From UBA7430 sp002478765 (lineage in GTDB: Bacteria > Bacteroidota > Bacteroidia > Flavobacteriales > UBA7430), in NCBI GenBank assembly GCA_943789355.1, contig CALSTU010000003.1:1-64000 (forward strand): a stretch of DNA of 64,000 bases, in the 5' to 3' direction. The notes under the pieces were generated by a model that saw only the letters and a program-made list of their open reading frames with translations, did not search any database and was not told the DNA's origin. This document shows positions 44,096-52,723 of this stretch, piece by piece. Position numbers and translations under genes: made by a program. Position 1 is the first letter of the stretch. The number at the start of each line of letters is the position of its first letter.

Positions 44096-45562
44096 ATGAT
44101 GAATGAAAATGATACACATACAACTGGGGCTTTGAAAGATGCTGATATTGTTGTTTTTGGCGGATTAGGTGACTTAGCCCTACGCAAATTATACCCGGCA
44201 TTGTTTCACAGACTTCAAGCAGGGCAAGTGAATGTAAACTCTAAGGTTTACGCCATTTCAAGAGCGGAAAAAAGTCCAACTGAATTCACGGAGCTTCTCA
44301 AAGAAAAGCTTAGCGTTAGTCTTCGTGGAGAAAAGCCTGAGGATGTTCAGAAGCTTATTGATATGTGTACTTACGTTCGAGCAGATTTGTCTCAAGATGA
44401 TGCATTGGCAGATCTAAAGCCTTACATGAGAGACAATAAAGAAATCGTTCGAGTCTTTTATTTTTCTACATCTTCTTCACTTTTCGGTAGTATCACTAAG
44501 AATTTGAGTGCGCAGAACTTAATTAATGAGCAATCTCGAGTAGTATTGGAGAAGCCATTAGGAAACGATTCGGCTTCTTCGAAAGCGATCAATGATGAGA
44601 TTTCTGATTTCTTTAATGAGTCACAGATATTTAGAATTGATCACTACCTAGGTAAAGAGACGGTCCAAAACTTAATGGTTCTTCGTTTTGCAAACGATCT
44701 TTATGAAAACGCATGGAATTCCCAAAACATTGAAAATGTTCAGATTACCGTTTCTGAATCTTTAGGCGTAGAGACTCGAGCCAACTATTACGACAAATAT
44801 GGGGCTCTACTGGATATGGTGCAAAACCACCTTTTACAATTGTTGTGTTTGGTCGCTATGGAGCCGCCAAGTGTTCTTGGGGCAGACAATGTTCGTGATG
44901 AAAAACTTAAAGTCTTAAAATCACTTCGCTTTTTTGACGAGAAGATGATTAAAGAACAAACGGCGAAAGGTCAGTACATCAAGGGTGCTATTGATGGGGA
45001 GCATGTATCCGGTTATTTGGAAGAATTAGACGATGATTCATCAAATACAGAAACATTTGTAGCCATCAGAGCGAACATTGATAACTGGAGATGGGCAGGA
45101 GTTCCGTTCTACCTTAGAACGGGTAAACGAATGTCCAAACGTCACTCAGAAATTGTCATCAATTTTAAGAACGTACCTCACAGTGTGTTTCCTGACGATA
45201 AGCCTATTGACAATAACAAATTAATCATTAGCCTTCAGCCTGAAGAACGTATTGAACTTGTTCAGAACGTAAAAGTTCCGGGTCCGGGAGGTTACAGATA
45301 CCAGCCCACATCTTTAGTTCTTGATTACAGTTCCTCCTTTACCGATCGTTTTCCAGAAGCTTACGAACGTTTGATTATGGATGTGATCCGAGGCAATCAA
45401 ACTTTGTTTATGCGCAAGGATGAAGTAGAAGCGTCCTGGGATTGGGTTGATTCAATTACCAAATTTTGGAAAGAAACAGGAATGAAAAACAAGTCGTATG
45501 AAGCCGGAACCGATGGTCCTGGAAACGACGTTTTATTAAAAGGACATGAGTGGAATGAGTAG
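44096..45562 (+). CDS. zwf: Glucose-6-phosphate 1-dehydrogenase
   Basis: The enzyme oxidises glucose-6-phosphate to 6-phosphogluconolactone with NADP or NAD, the entry to the Entner-Doudoroff route. The nucleotide-binding start VVFGGLGDLALRKLYPALF, the active-site RIDHYLGKETVQN and the FYLRTGKRM motif are present. Start at 44096 (MMNENDTHTT) was preferred to an ATG at 44057, which gives an unlikely extension. Length is about 488 residues, normal for the family. Its stop lies inside the first codons of pgl. Confidence 0.96.
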   Translation: MMNENDTHTTGALKDADIVVFGGLGDLALRKLYPALFHRLQAGQVNVNSKVYAISRAEKSPTEFTELLKEKLSVSLRGEKPEDVQKLIDMCTYVRADLSQDDALADLKPYMRDNKEIVRVFYFSTSSSLFGSITKNLSAQNLINEQSRVVLEKPLGNDSASSKAINDEISDFFNESQIFRIDHYLGKETVQNLMVLRFANDLYENAWNSQNIENVQITVSESLGVETRANYYDKYGALLDMVQNHLLQLLCLVAMEPPSVLGADNVRDEKLKVLKSLRFFDEKMIKEQTAKGQYIKGAIDGEHVSGYLEELDDDSSNTETFVAIRANIDNWRWAGVPFYLRTGKRMSKRHSEIVINFKNVPHSVFPDDKPIDNNKLIISLQPEERIELVQNVKVPGPGGYRYQPTSLVLDYSSSFTDRFPEAYERLIMDVIRGNQTLFMRKDEVEASWDWVDSITKFWKETGMKNKSYEAGTDGPGNDVLLKGHEWNE

Positions 45563-46277
45563 TACAAGCTTAAATTTGCAAGAAAGAGTTTTCGAAAATG
45601 CAAGCATTCTAGAAGATGCTTTAGCCCAGGAAATTGCGACTGAGATTCAGAAACAATTGGATCAAGGTAAGCACGCAAAACTCCTGTTGTCAGGAGGTAG
45701 TACGCCCGTTAATTTATACGCTAAATTATCACATTTTGATCTTGATTGGTCTAACGTGATTGTTGGGCTTGTTGATGAACGCTATGTATCTTCAAATGAT
45801 AAAGACAGCAACGAGCGTCTGATTAAGTCATCTCTGTTACAGAATAAAGCATCTGAAGCCAATTTCATCGGGATGGTCTTCGATACGGTGAACTCCGACG
45901 AAAACTTAAAGCAGGCTACCAAAGAGAACAACCCCTTTTACGACGAATCCACGTGTGTTATATTGGGTATGGGAACGGATGCACACACGGCCTCTCTATT
46001 CCCTGGAGATGCCAGTTCACTGGTTGGTTTAAAGCAAGGAAACCCCCAGGAACCTTTAGTTTGTACAGTTTCACCGAACGAACCGAAGCAGAGAATTAGT
46101 TTTACCATAGACAGTCTTTTGAACACCAAAAGACTCTTTTTATATTTTACTGGAACGGAAAAAATGGATTTGTTTGCGGAAGCAAAAAAGCTTCATGAGC
46201 CAAGTCAATTTCCAATTTCTTCATTCATTCATCAGGAGCAAAAAATGCTTGAATTATTTTGGGCTAACAAAAAATAA
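45546..46277 (+). CDS. pgl: 6-phosphogluconolactonase
   Basis: This enzyme of 243 residues, of the SOL/DevB type, hydrolyses 6-phosphogluconolactone to 6-phosphogluconate. It has LLLSGGSTPVNLYAKL, VGLVDERYV and GMGTDAHTASLFPG. It overlaps zwf by 17 bases; a second ATG at 45555 is possible. Translation is coupled with zwf. Confidence 0.94.
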   Translation: MSGMSSTSLNLQERVFENASILEDALAQEIATEIQKQLDQGKHAKLLLSGGSTPVNLYAKLSHFDLDWSNVIVGLVDERYVSSNDKDSNERLIKSSLLQNKASEANFIGMVFDTVNSDENLKQATKENNPFYDESTCVILGMGTDAHTASLFPGDASSLVGLKQGNPQEPLVCTVSPNEPKQRISFTIDSLLNTKRLFLYFTGTEKMDLFAEAKKLHEPSQFPISSFIHQEQKMLELFWANKK

Positions 46278-46279
46278 TT

Positions 46280-48082
46280 ATGAACAAGACGATTTTAGAA
46301 GTCACACAGAGAATTATTGATCGTAGTAACGATACACGGTCACAATATTTGAAACAAATGAAATCTCAGGCAGCAGACACGGTTTCCCGTTCTGCATTGT
46401 CATGTGGTAATATTGCCCATGCGATGGCCAGTTGTTCAGATCACGAGAAAACGGATTTGATTGGAAGTAAAAAAGCCAACATTGGAATCATCACAGCCTT
46501 TAACGACATGTTGTCGGCACATAAAACGTACGAAGATTATCCAAAATCAATCCGATCAAGTGCCCTTAAGTACAATGCCGTAGCTCAGGTAGCTGGTGCA
46601 GTACCAGCCATGTGTGATGGAGTAACTCAGGGAGAAGCTGGAATGGATTTATCTTTATTCAGTCGTGATGTGATCGCGTTGTCAACCATCGTGGGTTTGT
46701 CTCACAATATGTTCGAGTCCGCTTTGTGTTTGGGTATCTGTGATAAAATTGTCCCTGGCGAGCTAATCGGAGCCTTAAAATTTGGATATTTACCGATTAT
46801 ATTCGTTCCTGGAGGGCCAATGAAAACCGGTATTTCCAACGAAGAAAAAGCCAAAGTTCGAAGAGACTATGCGGAAGGTCTTGTCGACAGAGATGCCTTA
46901 CTGAAGTCAGAATCTAAGGCCTACCACTCTTTAGGAACGTGTACTTTTTACGGAACGGCAAACAGCAATCAAATGCTCATGGAAATTATGGGCTTGCAAT
47001 TGCCAGGTTCATCATTCGTAAATCCAGACACACCCCTTCGAACTGCATTAACGGATCATGCTGTTAAAGTTGCAGCTGAAACCACAAGCTTGGGCGATAA
47101 TTACCGTCCGATGTATGAGATTGTTTCTGAAAAGACGATTGTGAACGCCATCATTGGTCTATTAGCTACAGGAGGTTCTACTAATTTAACCATTCACTTG
47201 GTTGCCATTGCAAAATCTGCCGGTATTCAAATCAACTGGCAAGACTTTTCAGATTTATCTGCTGTAATTCCATTGCTTACCAAAATGTATCCTAACGGCT
47301 CCGCTGATGTGAACTATTTCCAAGCAGCTGGTGGGATGTCATACTTAATCAAGTCTTTACTTGAGAACGGTCTTTTGCACCAAGATGTTTATACCATTTT
47401 GGGTCATGGACTAAATACTTACACCAAAGAGCCATTTTTAAATGATGGAGAACTGATTTGGCGTGACGGTCCAGAAAAATCTTTGGACACAAAAGTATTA
47501 ACTTCTGTAGAAAATGCTTTTTCTAAAACAGGAGGGGTAAGAGTTCTGAAAGGAAATTTAGGGACTTCCGTGATTAAAATATCTGCAGTTAAAGAAGAAA
47601 ACTGGATCGTAGAAGCTCCGGCTGTTGTTTTTGAAGATCAAGAAGAGTTGTTGGAAGCTTTTAAAAGAAAAGAGTTAAATAAAGATTTTATTGCCGTTGT
47701 GCGTTTTCAAGGTCCAAAAGCAAAAGGAATGCCTGAATTACATAGGTTGACTCCGGTGTTGAGTATTTTGCAAAATAACGGCTTCAAAGTTGCTTTAGTT
47801 ACCGATGGAAGAATGTCTGGTGCTTCTGGAAAGGTCCCAGCGGCAATACATGTATCTCCTGAAGCGATGGATGGTGGATTACTACCAAAACTTCAAAATG
47901 GTGATTTGTTGAGACTCGATGCTACAACAGGTGAGTTAACTTGTTTAAATGAGGCAGAGGTTCAAGCAAGAACCGCTCCCGAAAATCCAATCATTAACCA
48001 AGAAGGTTGTGGTAGAGAGTTGTTTGGGAATTTCAGAAAATTAGTTCAACCAAGTGAGCAAGGTGCTTCCGTATTATTTTAA
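46280..48082 (+). CDS. edd: 6-phosphogluconate dehydratase
   Basis: This 600-residue iron-sulfur dehydratase of the IlvD/Edd family makes 2-keto-3-deoxy-6-phosphogluconate. Diagnostic stretches are FNDMLSAHKTYEDYP, AMCDGVTQGEAGMDLSLFSRD, GTCTFYGTANSNQMLMEIMG, TDGRMSGASGKVPAAIHVSPEA, and cysteines in CDGVTQG and GTCTFYG that hold the cluster. FNDMLSAH and the length separate it from dihydroxyacid dehydratase. It follows pgl by 2 bases. Confidence 0.95.
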   Translation: MNKTILEVTQRIIDRSNDTRSQYLKQMKSQAADTVSRSALSCGNIAHAMASCSDHEKTDLIGSKKANIGIITAFNDMLSAHKTYEDYPKSIRSSALKYNAVAQVAGAVPAMCDGVTQGEAGMDLSLFSRDVIALSTIVGLSHNMFESALCLGICDKIVPGELIGALKFGYLPIIFVPGGPMKTGISNEEKAKVRRDYAEGLVDRDALLKSESKAYHSLGTCTFYGTANSNQMLMEIMGLQLPGSSFVNPDTPLRTALTDHAVKVAAETTSLGDNYRPMYEIVSEKTIVNAIIGLLATGGSTNLTIHLVAIAKSAGIQINWQDFSDLSAVIPLLTKMYPNGSADVNYFQAAGGMSYLIKSLLENGLLHQDVYTILGHGLNTYTKEPFLNDGELIWRDGPEKSLDTKVLTSVENAFSKTGGVRVLKGNLGTSVIKISAVKEENWIVEAPAVVFEDQEELLEAFKRKELNKDFIAVVRFQGPKAKGMPELHRLTPVLSILQNNGFKVALVTDGRMSGASGKVPAAIHVSPEAMDGGLLPKLQNGDLLRLDATTGELTCLNEAEVQARTAPENPIINQEGCGRELFGNFRKLVQPSEQGASVLF

Positions 48083-48087
48083 GCGAT

Positions 48088-48663
48088 ATGAGTCAAAATA
48101 ACATTAGAACTGTATTAGAAGGCAACCCGGTTGTACCTGTTGTCAAAATTCAATCTTTGGAAGAGGTTGTTCCTTTAGTAACCGCTCTTCAAGATCATAA
48201 CATCAACTGTATCGAGATCACTTTGCGTACAGATTGTGCGATTGATGCTTTAAAACTTGCCAAAGAGTGCTCCAACGACAACTTTTCTGTTGGTGTGGGT
48301 ACTGTAGTAAATACCAAGCAGCTTGCTCAAGTTGTGGATGCAGGGGTAGACTTCATCGTATTGCCTGGCCTAAACAACGAATTAGTTGACGCACTCAAAG
48401 AGGTTAGCGTACCTTTTTTACCTGGAGTTGTTACTCCTAGTGAGATGATGGTATGTTTAAGTTTGGGTTGGGATACGCTTAAGTTTTTCCCTGCCAATAT
48501 TGCTGGTGGTCTCAGTGCTCTAAAAACATATTCACAGGTTTTCTCTCAAATTAAGTTTTGCCCAACAGGCGGAATTTCAAAAGAAAACTATCCCGAATAT
48601 TTAGCTTTAGACAACGTTATTTCTGTAGGCGGTTCATGGATCCAAAAGGACTTAAACGTATAG
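48088..48663 (+). CDS. eda: KDPG aldolase
   Basis: The enzyme has 191 residues and splits 2-keto-3-deoxy-6-phosphogluconate into pyruvate and glyceraldehyde-3-phosphate. The Schiff-base lysine is in TLKFFPANIAGG and the catalytic glutamate in CIEITLRT. PTGGISKENYPEYLAL is the phosphate-binding region. It is a single-function form, the last gene of the operon, and meets the NUDIX regulator tail to tail with 1 base between. Confidence 0.95.
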   Translation: MSQNNIRTVLEGNPVVPVVKIQSLEEVVPLVTALQDHNINCIEITLRTDCAIDALKLAKECSNDNFSVGVGTVVNTKQLAQVVDAGVDFIVLPGLNNELVDALKEVSVPFLPGVVTPSEMMVCLSLGWDTLKFFPANIAGGLSALKTYSQVFSQIKFCPTGGISKENYPEYLALDNVISVGGSWIQKDLNV

Positions 48664-48664
48664 T

Positions 48665-49372
48665 CTAGTATTCATTGTTGTTGCAAAACTGGTAGAACAC
48701 TGCAGGTTTGCCTTTTCTTCCGGTTTTATTGACGTGAGAAGTCTTAAAGACAATCCCTTCCTTTAAGATTTGTTTCCTAAAATTTCTTTTGTCTATTTTT
48801 TTATTTAAAACTTCTTCATGCAGCTTTTGCAGCTGTGGCATGGTAAAGTTTTTGGGTAAAAGAATGGACGACATTTTATAATCCAACTCTTTCTTTAAGA
48901 AGTTTAAAGCTTCGTCGATGATTTGATTGTGGTCAAAGGTCAGTTCAGGAATTTCATCGATGCTTGTCCAGATTACTTCATCTGCAAAATAGGATGCTTT
49001 GGGTTTAAAGTCCTGAATGTCCACCAGGGAGATATAGCCAACTGTAATGACCCGTTCTTCTGGATTTTTTCTAAAACTCTTAAGCCAGATTTGATCTTTT
49101 GGTTGTTTGACGCGTTTAGGATTACTGAACACAGCAAATTGCTTCAAGTATATCTCATCAATGGATGTAAGCCTTTTTAAAATTCGCTTTGCTGCAGGGT
49201 TTAATTCCTCATTAGCCTTGATGAGATCTCCCGGTAAAGCTGTTTGGGTTTTGTTACGGCTTTTTAAAAGATTTTTAGGATTTTCTTTTTTGGTAATTAG
49301 TAAGACTTTTAGACTAAGGTCTGTGTCAAATCCAAAAATGACACAGTCGACCGAAACATTTATTTTTGACAT
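48665..49372 (-). CDS. NUDIX-domain transcriptional regulator (NrtR/AraR type)
   Basis: The 235-residue protein has an N-terminal NUDIX fold (INVSVDCVIFGFDTDLSLKVLLI, about 5-150) and a C-terminal winged helix (about 160-230, MPQLQKLHEEVLNKKIDKRNFRKQIL, SHVNKTGRKGKPAVFYQF). The NUDIX box is degenerate: LPGDLIKANEELNPAAKRIL lacks the REUXEE glutamates, so the domain likely senses a ligand and does not hydrolyse it. Relatives in Bacteroidota control pentose and NAD metabolism. Position beside the Entner-Doudoroff operon suggests it controls that operon and the divergent porter through the inverted repeat at 43997-44019; this is inference. Confidence 0.85.
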   Translation of the reverse strand: MSKINVSVDCVIFGFDTDLSLKVLLITKKENPKNLLKSRNKTQTALPGDLIKANEELNPAAKRILKRLTSIDEIYLKQFAVFSNPKRVKQPKDQIWLKSFRKNPEERVITVGYISLVDIQDFKPKASYFADEVIWTSIDEIPELTFDHNQIIDEALNFLKKELDYKMSSILLPKNFTMPQLQKLHEEVLNKKIDKRNFRKQILKEGIVFKTSHVNKTGRKGKPAVFYQFCNNNEY

Positions 49373-49494
49373 ATTATTTATTATTATTATTGAATTGTAC
49401 AGCCGTTAAATTATTGAAATATTATTGAAATAACAGCATAATTAATTCATTTAACACATGGAGGTGTGTTTCTATGTGTTTTTAAATCAAGCAA

Positions 49495-49964
49495 TTATTG
49501 TGCCTTAACACTTATTTCAGTAGCATTCCAATCTGAATTCTTCATCAGTATATCTTCTATGGTTGTCAGCTCTTCACGAAAAGCATTAGGGCAAGCTCCC
49601 TTGAACTTTATTTGATGTTTGTTTTTAACGGTCAGTGTAGTTTGTGGTAGATCTTGTAATGCTAATTTGTATGAGCTGCTGGTATTGAATGTTTCGGAAA
49701 GTATGGCTTCAATGGTTTTAAAATCAGTTTGTCTGATACGCCATTTGTAAAGCCCTATATTTTTAGTGAATCGATGTCCTAATATTCAATACGGCCATTT
49801 TTGTACAAGCTTATATTATAGATAGGGCAGGTGCCGTAGCAGCCTCCTCTGTGCATTTCAAAAATAATGGATTCTGATTTTTCAGCAACCGGCTTATTTT
49901 GAATGCTTTTACAAGAAATGACGACCAAAGCCAGTAGAAGAATCTGTTTAAGTTTTTGTATCAC
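49495..49964 (-). pseudogene. DUF6438-like lipoprotein, interrupted by one frameshift
   Basis: The first 61 codons give a lipoprotein signal (LVVISCKS) and the conserved start IIFEMHRGGCYGTCPIYNISLYKNGRIEY, given here in outline. A stop follows at once. Inserting one base near 49781 continues with GHRFTKNIGLYKWRI through about 95 more residues to a stop at 49495. The family is of unknown function, with a GGCYGTCP motif. It is divergent from mpl. Confidence 0.65.
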
Positions 49965-50003
49965 GGATGGATATGCTTATCTTTCATATTACATATATAA
50001 CTC

Positions 50004-51350
50004 ATGCAAGTACATTTTATTGCCATAGGTGGAGCAGCCATGCATAATTTAGCATTAGCGCTTCATGAAAAAGGAGATGTAGTTACAGGTTCGGATGATG
50101 CCATTTACAACCCCTCCAAGTCTCGACTCGATGAAGTTGGTATTTTACCTCCTGAAATGGGTTGGTTCCCTGAAAAAATTCATGAAGCATTAGATGCGGT
50201 TATTTTGGGCATGCATGCTCGAGAGGATAATCCAGAACTTCTAAAAGCTCAAAGCTTAGGTTTAAGTATATATTCTTATCCGGAGTATTTGTATGAACAG
50301 TCGAAAAATAAATTAAGAGTCGTTGTTGGAGGTAGTCATGGTAAAACAACCATCACCTCGATGATACTCCATGTATTGCAAAATGTTCAAATGGATTGCG
50401 ATTATATGGTTGGAGCACAGTTGGACGGCTTTAAAACCATGGTGAAGTTGAGTGATGCCCCTGTAATCGTTTTGGAAGGAGATGAATATTTATCATCCCC
50501 CATCGACAGACGTCCTAAATTTCATTTATACAGACCCCATGTGGCGCTGCTTAGTGGTATTGCTTGGGATCACATCAACGTATTCCCGACCTTTAGCAAT
50601 TACTTAAAACAGTTTGAGTTGTTTATCGATCAAATTCAAGACGGAGGGTATTTGACTTATTGTTCTGAAGACGAGACTCTGAATATCATCTCATCTTCAA
50701 ACCCAGAGATTGAAACAGAGCCTTATCAACTTCCGGAATATAAAATTGAGAATGGTAAAACCTACATCACGCATGAAGGTGGTGAAACGGAACTTGAAAT
50801 ATTCGGTGCTCACAACTTATTGAACATGATGGGCGCCTTAAACGTTTGCAAACAATTGGGCTTGTCGGAAGGTTCTTTCTTTAAAGCTATGGCCAGTTTT
50901 AAGGGAGCCTCAAGACGTCTGGAGAAAATCTTCGAGCGAGAGGGCATGATGGTCTACAAAGACTTTGCTCATTCACCTTCCAAGGTTCGCGCAACGGTAA
51001 AGGCCGTAAAAGAACAGTTTAAAGATTATAAGGTGATCACGGGCTTGGAACTTCATACCTTTAGTAGTTTGAATAAGTCCTTTTTGGCAGAATACAAACA
51101 CACCATGAGTGGTGTCGATGTTGCTTATGTTTATTTTGATCCTGAGTCGGTTGCTCACAAGAATCTAGAAGATCTTTCTGAAGCTTTGGTTTACGAGTCT
51201 TTCGACCGAAAAGATCTAAAGGTATTTGTAGACAGTTCCAAATATTGCGAATCCATTCGGAAAGAAGTAAATTCTAAAACAGTAGTCCTGTTGATGAGCT
51301 CAGGTGATTTTGGCGGCGTGGTTTTAGAGGACTTTGCAAAAAGTTTATAG
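50004..51350 (+). CDS. mpl: UDP-N-acetylmuramate:L-Ala-gamma-D-Glu-meso-DAP ligase (Mpl-type)
   Basis: This Mur ligase recycles peptidoglycan tripeptide by joining it to UDP-MurNAc. It has 448 residues, with the Rossmann start FIAIGGAAMHNLALAL, the ATP loop VVGGSHGKTTITSM, the lid ALLSGIAWDHINVFPT and the C-terminal DFAHSPSKVRATVKA. The GGAAMHNLA start and HGKTTIT loop separate it from MurC. It overlaps murF by a few bases, tail to tail. Confidence 0.9.
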   Translation: MQVHFIAIGGAAMHNLALALHEKGDVVTGSDDAIYNPSKSRLDEVGILPPEMGWFPEKIHEALDAVILGMHAREDNPELLKAQSLGLSIYSYPEYLYEQSKNKLRVVVGGSHGKTTITSMILHVLQNVQMDCDYMVGAQLDGFKTMVKLSDAPVIVLEGDEYLSSPIDRRPKFHLYRPHVALLSGIAWDHINVFPTFSNYLKQFELFIDQIQDGGYLTYCSEDETLNIISSSNPEIETEPYQLPEYKIENGKTYITHEGGETELEIFGAHNLLNMMGALNVCKQLGLSEGSFFKAMASFKGASRRLEKIFEREGMMVYKDFAHSPSKVRATVKAVKEQFKDYKVITGLELHTFSSLNKSFLAEYKHTMSGVDVAYVYFDPESVAHKNLEDLSEALVYESFDRKDLKVFVDSSKYCESIRKEVNSKTVVLLMSSGDFGGVVLEDFAKSL

Positions 51351-52619
51351 ACAATCGAGTAACTGTTCGAGCTTCATCCCTCGAGAACCTTTGATCAGGA
51401 CAAATGCCTCTTTCATTTGATTCCTTTTGAAGTATTGCTTCAATTCATTCGTAGTTTTAAACGACTTGTAAGCTGTTTGATTTAAACGATTGAAAATGTC
51501 TCCAACAAAATAGACTTCTTTTATTCCTGAGTTCAGAGATTGATTTATGACGTTGACGTGTTCTTTATCTTGCTCTTGTCCCAGCTCAAACATATCACCT
51601 AAAATCATGATTTTATTCGAATGATTGATGTTGCTTAAGTTCTGAATGGCTTTTTCCACACTCATTGGGTTTGCGTTGTATGCGTCTAACAGGACCGTAT
51701 TTAACTGGGTCTTAATGATTTGAGATCTGTTGTTCGTGGGAGCGTATTCTTCAATCCCTTTTTTTATTTTTTTGAGATCAATTCCAAATTCCAATCCAAT
51801 CGCTATGCTTAGCGCAATGTTGTCAAAATTGTAATCACCAATCAATTGACTTTGAATTTCTTCACTTTCAACTTCAACTCTTACATAGGGTTGGGCTCCT
51901 TTGTAGGTTATTTGGTAACGGCTATCACCCATTTGTCCGAATGAAATTTTAGGACAACCTTCGGGTAAATTTTCGATTAAGATCTGTTGATTGTCCTTTA
52001 CAAATACAGAACCATTTTTTTTTGCAAGAAACCTGTACAGTTCTGTTTTAGTTTCCAGTACCCCGTCAAGTGAACCAAAGCCTTCCAGATGAGCTTTGCC
52101 AACGTTGGTAATAACCCCGTAGTTGGGGTCGGCGATCTCACTTAAGAATTTGATTTCACCGAGGTGATTGGCTCCCATTTCTATAATCGCAAACTCCGTG
52201 TCTAAAGGAATAGACAACAGCGAAAGAGGGACTCCAATGTGATTGTTTAAATTTCCGAGCGTTGCTACGGTCTTGAATTTTTGTTTCAAGACTTGAAGAC
52301 ACAACTCTTTACTTGTGGTTTTTCCGTTGGTTCCCGTGATACCCAATATTGGACATCGTAGTTTTTTTCTATGGTGTTTCGCCAGTTGTTGAAGCGTTTT
52401 TAGTACGTCATCTACCAGAATATAGCGATGGTCCAATACGTATTTTTCTTCATCAACGATGGCAAAGGAAGCCCCGCTTTTCAAGGCTTCTATAGCCAAT
52501 TCATTGGCATTGAAGTTGGGCCCTTTTAGTGCAAAAAAGAGCGCACCTCTTCTTATTTTCCGGGTATCTATAGAGATCCAAGGGTTTTCGAGATATATGT
52601 CGTAAATCTTGTTAATCAT
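51345..52619 (-). CDS. murF: UDP-N-acetylmuramoyl-tripeptide--D-alanyl-D-alanine ligase
   Basis: The enzyme adds D-Ala-D-Ala to the UDP-MurNAc tripeptide. At 424 residues it shows the start DTRKIRRGALFFALKG, the ATP loop GITGTNGKTTSKEL, IIEMGANHLGEI and DAYNANPMSVEKAI. In flavobacteria murF often lies beside gldJ, as here. The gldJ terminator lies between them, so murF has its own promoter. Confidence 0.95.
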   Translation of the reverse strand: MINKIYDIYLENPWISIDTRKIRRGALFFALKGPNFNANELAIEALKSGASFAIVDEEKYVLDHRYILVDDVLKTLQQLAKHHRKKLRCPILGITGTNGKTTSKELCLQVLKQKFKTVATLGNLNNHIGVPLSLLSIPLDTEFAIIEMGANHLGEIKFLSEIADPNYGVITNVGKAHLEGFGSLDGVLETKTELYRFLAKKNGSVFVKDNQQILIENLPEGCPKISFGQMGDSRYQITYKGAQPYVRVEVESEEIQSQLIGDYNFDNIALSIAIGLEFGIDLKKIKKGIEEYAPTNNRSQIIKTQLNTVLLDAYNANPMSVEKAIQNLSNINHSNKIMILGDMFELGQEQDKEHVNVINQSLNSGIKEVYFVGDIFNRLNQTAYKSFKTTNELKQYFKRNQMKEAFVLIKGSRGMKLEQLLDCL

Positions 52620-52688
52620 TCCGGTGTGAAAATAGGGAAAATTGAAATGGTTTCGAAAACGTATGTCTTGAAACGAGTTCGTTTGTCC

Positions 52689-52723
52689 AAAAAAAAAGCC
52701 TCACAATTGTGAGGCTTTTTTTT
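52689..52723. terminator. Terminator of gldJ
   Basis: The 18-base perfect palindrome GCCTCACAATTGTGAGGC at 52698-52715 is flanked by A9 and T8 runs. It overlaps the gldJ stop codon. Confidence 0.92.
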
